Below the pieces are notes generated by a model. It worked only from the letters and a program-made list of their open reading frames with translations, made no database searches and was not told where the DNA came from. From positions 558,001-622,000 of the forward strand of contig QKWM01000001.1 of assembly GCA_003248315.1 (NCBI GenBank): 64,000 bases of DNA, written 5' to 3'. The stretch is from Streptomyces sp. SW4. Its GTDB lineage: Bacteria > Actinomycetota > Actinomycetes > Streptomycetales > Streptomycetaceae. The translations under genes were made by a program, and so were the position numbers. Numbering within the stretch: the first letter of the stretch is position 1; each line of letters opens with the position of its first letter. Shown here piece after piece: positions 29,963-40,311 of the stretch.

Positions 29963-31932
29963 GCTCGGGTTCCTTCCAGCGTCCGGTGGGCAGCCGGCCG
30001 GGGGAGCGCTGCGAGCGCGTCCCGCGCGATGGCGTCGGCGTCGCCGGTGAAGTCGGTCCAGGGTCCGGGCCGCGCGGACCCGACCTGCATGAACCAGCGC
30101 TGTCCCTCGGAGGGGATGCCCAGGACGTACACGCCCTCGGCGGCTGTGCCCGCCGCGGTCACGGGCCGGTAGGGGCTGGTCGTGGTGGCGACACCACCGG
30201 TGACCGGGACGCCGTCGCCCTGGCGGTTGGTCCACGGTGTCCACAGGCCGGTGGCGCGCAGCTGCCGGGTGAGCGGCGCGGTGTCGCGGTCGAGGTCCGG
30301 TGCGGGGATGCGGGCGTCGATGAGCGCCTCGCAGCGCTCCAGCGAGCCGTCCACCTGCGGGAACGGACGGTGAAGCACCGCCGTCCGCGTCGGCGGCGAA
30401 CTCGGCCGAGGGCCCGGCGACCCGCAGCACACCCGCGTCGAGCAGGGCCCGCGTCTCGCGCAGCCGCTGCGCGGGCGGTCCCGCCGCCAGGAAGGAGCTG
30501 AGCGGCGCGAACCAGCCCAGGAAGTCCGCGCGGTGCGACGCGGCGGTCAGGCCGTCGAAGTCGACCGCGCGCCTGATGCTGCCCCGTACGTCGCGCAGGA
30601 CGTCCAGGGCCGCCTTGCGGGGGCCGTGGAAGTTGCCCCGCGCGGAGTGTTCGAGGTCCTCGTCGATGAAGCGCCGCAGAGCGGTGTGGAACGCGGCGGG
30701 GCTGCGGAAGGTGCGGCCCGCGAAGGGACGTGCCAGGTCGTCGACGTCCAGGGGCGGCGCACCGTCGACGCCGAACTGTGCCGCCGTGGCGCGGACGATC
30801 TCGTCCGCCGCGTCGGCTGCCGCGCTCTCGACCAGGGCGGCGGCGCGCGCCAGGAATTCCTGTTCGGCGCGGTCGCCGAGCCGGGCGCGCACCTCGGTCG
30901 CGTAGTAGACGAGTTGCATCTCCGCGTGGAGCCAGGGCCAGACCTGCGTACGGAAGTCCAGCGGCCGGCCGGCGGCGCGCAGGGCGGCGACCCGCTGCGG
31001 GGTGAACAGCCGTGCCGGGTAACGCCACAGCGGACCCTTCTGGTTGACGCCGCGGGCCGGCAGTGGCACCCCGGACCGTGAGCCCGCCACCAGGACGGGT
31101 TCGAGGCCGCAGGGCACGTACCGCAGGGTCTTGTCCGGGCCCTCCCGGAACTCGCCGCCGCGGCCGGTGGTCAGGGCGGCGACGATGTCGTAGAACGTCA
31201 GCCCCATGCCGAGCACCGCCACGCGGGCCCCCGGCGCGATGCGCTCCAGGGGCATGTCGGCCGCGCTGTCACCGCGGATGTACTCGAGCCGCGCATCACG
31301 CGTGGCGAAGTCCGCGAAGCGGGCCTGGTCGGCGGAGAGTTCGGTCAGGGGATGGCCGGTGGCCAGGACGACCCGGTCCGCGTCGATCAGTCGGCCGTCG
31401 GCACAGCGCAACTGCCACACGGCGCCGGTACGCCGCATGGCGGTGACGTGTCCGGTGTGCCGGCGGAGCGTCGCACCGGCCGGCAGGGAGTCCTGCACCG
31501 CTCGGAGGAAGAACCGCAGATACGCGCCGTACAGCGCGCGCGGGGCGTAGGCGTTGGGGCCCGGGTAGCCGGGGTCCTCGGTGGCCGCCCACCACTGGGC
31601 CAGCGTCGGGCCCGCACCGGCCCGGGCGGGGCCGTCGTCGGCGGGCCGGAGAACATGGTCACCTCGCCGCAGGCGGTGTTCATCAGGAAGACGGGGTTCT
31701 GGTCGGTGCGCCAGACACGGCCCGCGCCGACCTCGTCCTTGTCGATCAGGACGATCTCCACGGCCCTGTCCGGTGTCTCGTCCCGCAGTCGGGCCACCAG
31801 CCGCTCCACGACGGCGAGACCGCGCGGGCCGGAGCCGACGACCGCGATCCGGTGCGGGGCGCCGACCTGAACACGGGTGCGGGCCGGCAGCGCCGCCGAC
31901 CGGTCGTGGGCGTCCGCGGTGTAGCGCAGCAT
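29959..31932 (-). CDS. FAD/NAD(P)-binding oxygenase-like module
   Basis: About 640 residues. The FAD loop is RIAVVGSGPRGLAVVERL. The following blocks VGAGRVWRTDQNPVFLMNTACGEVTMF, APRALYGAYLRFFLR and VVLATGHP are typical of the large FAD-NAD(P)-binding family (PF13454-like). From memory this includes flavin enzymes that N-oxygenate amino acids such as aspartate; this link is inference. Frame changes occur near 31640 and twice near 30380. No stop separates it from the mutase large subunit upstream, so it may be the C-terminal half of a fusion. An internal ATG at 31932 could also start it. It ends with an ATGA overlap onto the CoA ligase. Confidence 0.75.
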
Positions 31933-33225
31933 GCTCAGCAGCCGGCCGGAGGTGACGGCGTGGTGCGTGCCGCCGGGTGCGGGCAGGGGCATGGCACCGG
32001 TGTCCGCCCAGACGAGCCGCCCGTCGTCACCGATCGCACCCCGTGCCGCGCCGGCGTTGTCGCGGTGCAGGCAGAAGGGCACGTCGAGCGTGCCGGACGC
32101 GAAGGCGGCGCGCAGGCCCGAACCGATGTCGGAGCCGTGCTCCAGGACGGCGGTGATGAGCCGCAGCGCCTCGGTGTAGATCGTCTCGTAGTCGACCTGG
32201 CGGGCCCACGGCAGGGGCAGTCGTCCCGCAGTGCCTCGCGGGACACCCGGGCCGCCCGCTCCAGGGCCGCGACGTTCTCGGCGACGGTGGGAATGCGGTG
32301 CGCCTCGGCGACCGTCTTGACGATCAGCCGCTGGGCGCCGCCGCGTACGGCGAGCTGGGCCGAGGAGTCCAGGAGCAGTTCCGCCCCGGCCTCGGTGGCG
32401 GGGTAGACACCCATGTAGGTGTAGAGCACCACGTGCCGCGCGACCTGCGTCGGCAGGAAGAGCTCGGCGAGGTGGTGCAGGGCGGCCAGCGCCTCGATGT
32501 CCTGCACCGCGTTGGTCTGCTGGGCGTAGGACATCGAGACGGAGGTGATCCCGTTGCGGGCGAAGAACATCGCTTCCAGGACGCTGATCGCCACCAGCAG
32601 CGACGGCGGGCACATCTGGCCGAGCATGCAGCCGCCGAAGGTCTCCAGGTGGGCCCGCATACCGCGCTCGGCCGCCGCTTCGGCGAGCTGCTGGGTGGCG
32701 TCGGTCCAGGCGGGTACCGCCTCGGCGAGCGGGAGCCGGGAGTAGGGCAGGCAGTAGGAGACGGGACCGCCCTCGGAGGCGGACAGTTCCGCCGCGACCA
32801 TCGCCTCGAAGATGTGGCCGGGCCGGGCCGAGCCGTGCCGGACCTGGACGGGCACGCCGTCGGCGGCGCGGACGACCTCCGCGGTGAGTTGCGGCCCGTG
32901 GTTGACGAGCGGGAATCCGTTCAGCGCGCGGCCGGCCGCGAGGGCCGCCCGGGCGCCGGCGATGTCCTCGACCCGGGTGTAGGAGTCGATGGTGAGGGTG
33001 GCCAGCGTCCTGGCGCGGGCGGCCGCGACGGCCGCCAGACCGTCGGCCATGCTCCGCGGATCGGACATGCCCATACGGGCTGAACGACCAGCCGGCCGTC
33101 GTGCGCCGCCTGTTCCACGTAGGCCTGCATGTCGGGGGAGCGCCGGGGGCGTTCGGGGCCGCGCTGGGGAGGGGCGGAGTTGTCCTGAGGACGTTCGGGG
33201 TGCTCTGGGCACGTATGCCGCTCAT
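31933..33225 (-). CDS. Glutamate/methylaspartate mutase large (E) subunit
   Basis: About 430 residues. By comparison with clostridial GlmE the substrate-binding residues are all present: Arg in LVVQPRMGMS (after restoring one C at about 33075), Arg in TIDSYTR, Arg in VQVRHG, and the Glu and two Tyr of EGGPVSYCLPY. A TIM barrel is expected. It would convert L-glutamate to (2S,3S)-3-methylaspartate using adenosylcobalamin held by the small subunit. Further frame changes lie at about 33145 and 32225. The frame is open straight into the FAD module. ATG 33225 overlaps the stop of the small subunit. Confidence 0.85.
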
Positions 33226-33682
33226 GCGGCGACCCCCGCGATCCCGGGGCGGTGTCCCGTCATCCGCTGCAGCGCGGCGCCGAACTCGGCCGGGTCCGCG
33301 TCGTCCGTGAAGACCGCGTCGAAGCCCTCCGCGATCAGTTCGTCGGCCAGGTGGGGCTGGGCGGCGCCCTGGATGCCCAGCTTTCCGCCGATCATGACCG
33401 GGACCGAGGCCAGGGCCGGGTCGCTGTCCGCGCGCAGTGTCCTGATCAGCCGGCGGCCGTCGATGTGACCGTGTCCGTTCACGGAGGAGATGACGACGGC
33501 GTCGGGCCGCTGCAGCCGTACCTGCTCGACGAGTTCGGCGTCGGGCACGCACGGCCGAGGTTGATCACCTCGTAGCCGCGCTCTTCGAGCAGCAGATGGA
33601 GGAAGACCAGGTTCCAGGTGTGGGAGTCGGAGGAGACCGTCGAGAGCAGGACGCGTTTCGCTCTGGATCGGATGGGACGCAC
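33222..33682 (-). CDS. Glutamate/methylaspartate mutase small (S) subunit, B12-binding
   Basis: About 153 residues. GTG 33682 is chosen for its perfect AGGAGGT site 8 bases upstream. A longer ATG start at 33775 lacks one. The cobalamin Rossmann domain has KRVLLSTVSSDSHTWNLVFL, in which the usual DxHxxG lower-ligand motif reads DSHTWN. It continues VINLG, VVISSVNGHGHIDG and VMIGGKLGIQ, matching GlmS block for block. One G is lost near 33553. It is the first gene of the operon and sits right behind a perfect hairpin. Confidence 0.87.
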
Positions 33683-33697
33683 GAGGTAGACCTCCTG

Positions 33698-33729
33698 TCG
33701 ATGTGCCGCGGTCTGCCGCGGCACATCGA
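33698..33729 (-). promoter_or_regulatory. Perfect 14-bp inverted repeat abutting the mutS ribosome site
   Basis: Arms TCGATGTGCCGCGG (33698-33711) and its exact complement (33716-33729) enclose TCTG. The repeat ends one base from the AGGAGGT of the mutase small-subunit gene. It could be an operator, or an RNA hairpin that controls access to the ribosome site. Confidence 0.7.
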
Positions 33730-34076
33730 AGATCTCTGTTTCCGATGTCCCGGCCCAGACCGATTCGGGAGGCATGAACCGCGGTTCGCGGATGCCGTAC
33801 CGGCCCGGCCGTCCGGCCGGTCGGCGAACTAGGCTCGGTGCGCGCCCCGTCGGGGACGGCGGACCGTCCCGTCGGGGAGTGTCGTCCGCGGACGGTGACA
33901 CCGGTGATCACCAGCAGGGCGCCGAGGCACTGCGGGAACGTCAGCGCCTGGCAGCCGGAGGTCCCGGCCCGGCGGTCCCCGTGGGGCTCTCGGAGGCCCG
34001 GTTCCGCGGGCTCGGGGCCCCCGGGGCGACCGCCCGGTGCCGTACCACCGCCCGCCGGCCCGGTCCGGTCGCGGGC
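33730..34076 (-). promoter_or_regulatory. Upstream region of the mutase operon
   Basis: About 350 bases between the mutase small-subunit leader and the convergent-side end of the LysR gene. It should hold the operon promoter. I looked for cobalamin-riboswitch elements on the minus strand and found no convincing B12 box. Short GC-rich inverted repeats occur (for example CCGGCCGTCCGGCCGG near 33806). No supported gene. Confidence 0.4.
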
Positions 34077-34086
34077 TCAGCCCGCG
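34070..34086 (-). terminator. Short hairpin over the lysR stop codon
   Basis: CGCGGGC-TCA-GCCCGCG: perfect 7-base arms, with the complement of the stop codon as loop. A plausible end signal for the LysR transcript. Confidence 0.4.
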
Positions 34087-35011
34087 GTACCGCTCGTGAC
34101 GTACGAGGAACGCGGCCGGGCGGGCGCGAGGTCCCGCGGCCGGGTGGGGTGAAGGGGCTGGGGCGGGCGCAGCCGTCGCAGGTGCGGGACCACGTGGGCG
34201 GGAGTGACCTCGGGGTTCCAGACCAGTTCGGTCAGCACCGGGGACAGTGCGGGCAGCGGCAACTCGGCCAACTGCCCCGACCGGAGCTGCGGTCCGACCG
34301 CGACGGCCGGCATCGCTCCCACGCCCAGGCCGCCCAGCACGGAGGACTTGACCCCGTCCACGCTGCCCACCTGCTGGACCTGGACGCGTCCGAGGAGGGC
34401 AGCGCCTGCTGCTCGGCGATGTCGCGGTAGACACAGCCCGGCGCGGTGACCAGCAGCCGCTGCGGGCGGGCCACCTGCTCGGGCGTGCCGACCAGGACGA
34501 CCTGGTCGGTCCACAGGTGCCGACGGTTCTCCTCGCCGGCCGGTCGGTGTCCCGGCGGTACGGTCGCCGAGTTGACCAGCGCGGCGGACAGTTCGCCCCG
34601 GCCGACCTGGTCGCGCAGCTCGGCCACCGAGCCGACGAAGACCTGGGTCTCCAGTTGCGGCATGAGCCGGCGCAGGGTGCGCAGGAAGCCCGGCAGACGG
34701 TAGGTGCACAACGAGGCCGTCGCGCCGATGCTCAGGCTGCTCGGGCGGTCCTGCGCGGCAGCCGCCACCGCCGCCTGCGCCTGCGCCAGCCTGTCCAGGA
34801 TGTCGGTGGCGTATTCGAGGAACCGGGTGCCCGCCTTGGTGAGGCGGTTCATCGACGCTCCTCGCTCCAGCAGCTGGGCCCCCAGGCTGCGTTCGAGCGC
34901 CTGTACGTGACTGGTGACGGTCGAACGGGCATAGCCGAGCCGGTCCGCGGCCTCAGCCAGTGTGGTGCTCCGGGCCACGGCCACGAACGTTTCCAGCCTC
35001 TGGACGTCCAC
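34077..35011 (-). CDS. LysR-family regulator of the biosynthetic locus
   Basis: About 311 residues, one base lost near 34400. GTG 35011 with AGGAGA 9 bases upstream. The HTH is MDVQRLETFVAVARSTTLAEAADRLGYARSTVTSHVQALERSLGAQLL. The effector domain continues SLSIGATASLCTYRLPGFLRTLRRLMPQLETQVFVG. It lies between the two divergent biosynthetic transcripts and is itself divergent from the PKS gene, so it is the likely pathway-specific switch. Confidence 0.87.
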
Positions 35012-35295
35012 GTTGCGGTCTCCTTCCGGTCGGTCCCCCGAGGGGCGTTTCGCCGACCCCTCCGCCTCGAAACGAGGATCTTGAGCCAAGGTTAGATCAG
35101 ACGCCATACATGTACTCAAGTTCATGGATGCGCGGTCAACGGGGCATGGGTAAAGGTTTCTTTAACCTGCAGGCCAAGTTTGTTCCCGAGTGTATGTTTG
35201 CATCGGATTGCAGGGTGTGGGTCTACGCCAGCCGCTGCGCAGAAACGGGGGAGACGGGCTGGTCTCCTCCGTGCCCGACAAGAAGGGGGACAGCC
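35012..35295. promoter_or_regulatory. Divergent lysR/PKS promoter region
   Basis: 284 bases, clearly AT-richer than the surroundings. It contains TACATGTA (about 35107), AGGTT-N5-AACCT (35154-35168) and several T-N11-A spacings usable by LysR. A GAAGGGGG stretch before 35296 is the PKS ribosome site. Confidence 0.5.
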
Positions 35296-38200
35296 ATGCG
35301 CGCTTCGCGTGCCACCGAACGGACCGCAGTGGCCGTGGTGGGAATCGGATGCGCATTTCCGGGTGCGAGCAACCCGGGGGAGTTCTGGGAACGGCTCCTG
35401 TCCGGCACCGACAGCGTCTCCGTCGTACCGGGGGACCGGTTCGACATCGCCGAGCACTACTCCTGCGACCCGCGGGAACCGGGCAAGACCGTCTCCCGGC
35501 ACGGCGGATTCCTCACCGACGCCTACGCCTTCGACGCCGGCTTCTTCGGCATCTCACCGGCGGAGGCGGCGGAGATGGACCCCCAGCAGCGCCTCCTGCT
35601 CCAGGTCGCCTGGGAGTCGCTCGAGGACGCGGGCCTGAGACCCTCGAGCCTGGCCGGCTCGCGCACCGGTGTCTTCGTGGGCCAGGCCACGGCCGACTAC
35701 GACGAGGTCCACCGGCCCCTCGACGGGCAGACCACCGTACGAGGCGCCGCGGGCCGCAGGCTGCGGGCCGTCACCGCCGGCCGCGTCTCCTACGCCATGG
35801 ATCTCCGCGGCCCGAGCATCGTCCTGGACACCGCCTGCTCGTCCTCCCTCGTCGCCGTCCACGCCGCCCGGCAGAGCCTGCTCACCGGCGAGAGCGACCT
35901 GGCCCTCGCGGGCGGTGTCAATCTCATCCTGTCGCCGCAGGACGCCATCGTGTACTCGCAGAGCGGCATGCTCTCGGCGGACGGACGGTGCAAGTTCGCC
36001 GACGCCTCGGGAGACGGCTTCGTCCGCGGCGAGGGGGTCGGCATGGTGGTGCTCAAGCGGCTCCCCGACGCGCTGCGGGACGGCGACCCGGTGCGCGCAC
36101 TCCTGCTGGGCACCGCGGTCTGCAACGACGGCAGAGGCAGCGGACTGCTGCTGAAGCCGCCGAATCGGGTCAGGTCGCCGCGATCGAGGAGGCCTGCGCG
36201 GCGGCGGGCATCTCGCCGGGCAGGTCGACTACGTGGAGGCGCACGGCACGGGAACGCCGGTCGGTGACGGTGTCGAGTTGACCGCGCTCGCCTCGGTCAA
36301 CCGCGATGTCCGGGACGGTCGGCCGTTGCGGATCGGGTCGGTGAAGACGAACATCGGCCATCCGGAGGCCGCGGCCGGCATCGCCGGTCTGATCAAAGCG
36401 GTACTGATAGCCGAGCACGGTGTCATCCCCGCGTCCCTGCACTGCACCGAACCCCACCCGCTGCTCGCCGCGGAAACCCTTCCCCTCCGGTTGGTCACCG
36501 AGAACGAGCCGCTGGCCAAGCAGGGCGACCGTGCCTACATCGGCGTCAGCTCCCTCGGCCTGTCCGGCACCAACGCCCACGCGATCGTGGGCGAGTTCAC
36601 CGACCGGGCCGGCACGTGCGCGCCATCGCGCACCGAGGCGGGGCCCCGTCCGGAGCGACGGCCACTGCTCGTGCTGTCCGCCCGTACCTCCGCGTCCCTG
36701 CGCGGCCTGGCCCGCGCCTACGCCGCCCACCTGCGCGGCCCGGGGCGCGGCACGTCCCTGGCCGACCTGTGCGCGGCCGCCGCCCTGCGCCGGGACCACC
36801 ACCCCTTCCGCCTGTGGGTGACGGCTGCGACACATGACGACATGGCGGAGCGGTTGCTGGCCCTGGCACACGGCGACGACATCACCGACGGCGGCACCGG
36901 GGAAGCGGGCTTCGACGCCGACCGGCGCACCGCTCTGGTCTTTCCCGGCCAGGGCTCGCAGTGGCTGGGGATGGGCCGCGGCCTCATGGCCGCGTCACCC
37001 GCCTTCCGTACGACGCTGTCGCGGTGCGCGGACGCCGTGCAGACGGAACTGGGCTGGTCGCCCCTGGAGTTGCTGACGGACGACCGCGCCGAACTCCCCG
37101 ACGAGGTACAGACGGTGCAGCCCTTGCTCTGGGCCGTGCAGGTGGCCCTCGCCGCCGCGCTGCGGGAGGCAGGGCTGCGGCCCGACCTGTGCATCGGCCA
37201 CAGCATGGGAGAAGCGGCGGCGGCCCAGGTCAGCGGCGCCCTCACCCTGCGCGACGCGGCAGCGGTGATCTGCCGCCGCAGCCGGCTCATGAGCCGGGCC
37301 GCCGGACGCGGGGGCATGCTGCTGGTCGGCCTGGCCGCGGACGAGGCCCGGCAGGTCATCACCGGCGCACACCCCGGCATCACCGTGGCGGCTGAGAACG
37401 CGCCGCGAGCGACCGTCCTGGCCGGGCCCGGGGACGAACTGGACCGACTGACCCGCACACTGGAACGACAGGGTGTCATCTGCCACCCGGTCCGCGTCGA
37501 CGTCCCCTCCCACTCCCCGGTCATGGAGGAAATCCGCCAGGACCTGCTCGACTCGCTCGCCGACCTCACCCCCCGACGGCCCGAATCGGCCATGATCTCC
37601 ACCGTGGGCGGACACGACCTGGTCGGCGCCGGACTCGACGCCGCGTACTGGGCGGAGAACCTGTGCGGTCCCGTGCACTTCACGCGCGCCGTCAAGGCGG
37701 CGGCGAAGGCGGCCGACACCGTCTTCGTCGAAGTCAGCCCGCACCCGCTGCTGTCCGGCGGCATCAGGGAAACCCTCTCCGCCGCCGGGGCGAGCGGCGC
37801 CGTCGTGGCGACCCTGCGCCGCGGCCAGGACGAGCCGGACGCGCTGGCCCGGACCGTCGGGCAGGTCTACGCCGCCGGCGCGGCGGTGGACTGGACCCGC
37901 TGGTTCGACCGGGACACGACCCCCGGCGTACGACTGCCCACCTACACCTGGGACACCCGCGACTACCTCCCCGCCGTCCCGACCCCGCAACGCCAGGCAC
38001 CGGACGTCCACACGCGCACGGTCCCACTCGCCGACTGGGCTGCCGCCGACGACTGGCACGACGCCCTGACCGTGCGGGGGAGCGCCCCGGTTCCGGCCGT
38101 CGTCCATCTCCTGGCCGCGATCGACGCGGCACGGGACCTCCGCGGGCACACGGCTCCGGTCCTGCGTGACGTCCGTCTGTCCCCGCATGTGCTGGACGCA

Positions 38201-39309
38201 CGCGACGCCGCCGCCACCGCGCTCACGGTGGAGATCGGCGCGCCCGGCCGCACCGGGAGCCGCCCGGTGACCGTCACCTCCGCCCGCGCCGGCGAGACCG
38301 TCCCGCACGCCGAGGGCCAGATCGCGGCGGCCGACCACCGCGAGGACGCCGACCCGGCCGACGGCGGGCCCTGCTGGACGCGGCGCTGTCCCGGTGCACC
38401 ACGTATCTGCCGCGCCACCGCTTCGAGGCGCTGGCCCACCGGCACGGCATCACGATCGGGCCCGGCCTGGCATCGCTGGAACAACTCTGGTGCCACAAGG
38501 GCGAGTTCGTAGCGCGGGTGCGACGCCCCGCCCTGCCGGGCCCGGCGGCCTGGGAAGCGGGGCTGCTGCCGCTGCTCTCCGCATGGCCCGGAGTGTCCGG
38601 CTCCGCGTCCGCGCGCCGGATCGGTCCGGGGGACACCCGGGCCGGCGACGAAAGCCTCTACGCCCCTGAGGAGTTCGGCGAGGTCAGGGTGCTCGACGAG
38701 TTGTCCGAGAGCTTCTGGAGCGTGGGCACCTGTGCGCCCACCGGCCCGGATTCCGCCCTCGCCGATGTCCGTCTGTACGCGCCGGACGGGCGTGTACTGG
38801 CCTCCTTCACCGGCATCCGGCTGCGGCGGCTGCCCGGGGAACCGGTCCCGGCGCCCGCCGCTCTCTCCGTCGGGGCAGTGGTGGGCCGGCTCACCGAACG
38901 GCTGCTGCCGCCCGTCGTCTCCGGGGCGTTGCAGGGGATCGGCTCCGCGCTCGTGGACGCCGTGACGGCGAAGGGTGACGCCCCGGCACGGAACGGGGAA
39001 CGAACCGCGACGACGCTCGCCTCCCTGCCTGTCGCCGAGCCGCCGCAGCCAAGGGGCACGGACCGCCCCCGGAGCCGGATCGCGCCAAGTCCCCGGCAGG
39101 CACTGGTCGATCGCGCCGCCGATCTGCTCGGCATGCCCCCGTCCCAGGTGGACGTCCGCCGGCCGCTGTCCGCTCTGGGGCTGGACTCCCTGATGGCCGT
39201 GCAACTGCGGCAGCGGCTGCTCGCCGACCACGGCATCGATGTCCCTGTGGGGCGCCTCCTGGCGCAGGTGCCGGTCGCGGACCTCCTGGCCGACCTCGCC
39301 GCGGCGTAG
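35296..39309 (+). CDS. Single-module type I PKS: KS-AT-DH(degenerate)-ACP
   Basis: About 1,338 residues after three one-base corrections (about 36168, 36222 and 38370). KS (about 10-430): DTACSSSLVAVH (Cys about 179), VEAHGTGTPVGD and KTNIGHPEAAAG. AT (about 540-850): GHSMGEAAAA (Ser about 635) and VDVPSHSPVM, which matches neither the malonyl HAFH nor the methylmalonyl YASH code. DH-like hot-dog region (about 900-1190): the usual HxxxGxxxxP and the second-half Asp are missing (PAVVHLLAAID, IGPGLASLEQLW). ACP: LGLDSLMAVQ (Ser about 1298). No KR, ER, MT or thioesterase. It may act iteratively or make one extension. Confidence 0.9.
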
Positions 39310-39569
39310 CCCGTCGGCAGGGCGGCCGATACCCCGCGCAGCCTGTCGGCCGCCCTGCCCGCTCCCGGAAAGACCGACTGCAAACCATTGATGCACTGTG
39401 GTATAAGAAAACGTAGGGCCGGGGCCCGAGCGGTCGGCAACCGGTGAGTGCGAGAACCCAGAAGAGTCACCCGACGTGAACGACTGTGGACGCAGGCGCC
39501 CATCTGCTGCACTCGGCCGCGACGCACGTCTCTGTCCTGTTACTGATGTCGCGCGTGCAGGAGGAAGAG

Positions 39570-40198
39570 ATGGAAACGTCCACACCCGAGGGAAAGGTCC
39601 AGCCCCTGGGTCGCCGCGAGCGGAACAAAATCAAGATAAAGGAGCGCCTTTACGCCGCGGCGCTGGAGCTCTTCGCCGAGCGGGGGTACGAGCAGACTTC
39701 CGTCGATGAGATCGCCGAACGCGCCGATGTGGCCCGTGGAACCTTCTTCAATCACTTCCAGCGCAAAGAAGACCTCATCAGTACCTGGGGTGAACGGCGC
39801 CGGGAACGGCTGGTCGCCGTCATGGCGGATGCCCTCCCGAGCGGATCGGCGCCGCCGACCGCCTGCGCCGCTGTATCACGATCCTGGGCCGTATCAACGA
39901 GGAAGAACACGAGCGGGCCGCCGCGATGCTCACCGCCTGGGTGAAGGCCGGCCGGCCGCTCATGGAAGAACCGTACGTCGCCGAACTGTTCGCGGAGATC
40001 ATCGAGGACGGCCGGGAGAACGGCGAATTCCGCGAGGACATTCTTCCGCGACAGGTCGGCAACGTCCTCCGCGACATCTACCTGGGCGCCTTGTACCGCT
40101 GGTTCCGCGAAGCGGACACCGAGCCCAACGGCAGCCTCGAACAAGAGCTGCTGCGGGCCTTGGAGTTGCTCCTGAACGGCATCACCGCCAAGGTCTGA
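39570..40198 (+). CDS. TetR-family regulator
   Basis: About 209 residues; AGGAGGAAGAG directly precedes ATG 39570. The HTH is KERLYAAALELFAERGYEQTSVDEIAERADVARGTFFNHFQRKEDL. The ligand domain is rejoined by one base near 39845 (RINEEEHERAAAMLTAWVKAGRPLMEE…ALELLLNGITAKV). It follows the PKS by 260 bases and may control it or the convergent MFS exporter. Confidence 0.87.
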
Positions 40199-40205
40199 CG
40201 CGCGT

Positions 40206-40235
40206 CCGCGTGCGGGACGCGCGTCCCGCACGCGG
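40206..40235. terminator. 30-bp perfect palindrome between tetR and MFS
   Basis: CCGCGTGCGGGACG, CG, then its exact complement, starting 8 bases after the tetR stop. It lies between convergent genes and probably stops transcription from both sides. Confidence 0.75.
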
Positions 40236-40311
40236 AGCGTCAAAGGGAGCGCGGGCTGTGCCACCACCGACGAACGGGCAGTGGCACTCACGGTTGTGAC
40301 TCCTCCGGGAC

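Noticed and set aside
33683-34076. Cobalamin riboswitch before the mutase operon
   Set aside because: The location would fit, but no B12 box or core pattern was convincing by eye. A covariance-model search would be needed to settle it.
33774-34430. Plus-strand open frame across the mutase promoter and lysR
   Set aside because: No motifs; lies antisense to a good LysR gene.
36900-39309. A hidden ketoreductase in the PKS
   Set aside because: No GxGxxG/NADPH motif in any frame between AT and ACP; the segment length only fits one DH-like domain.
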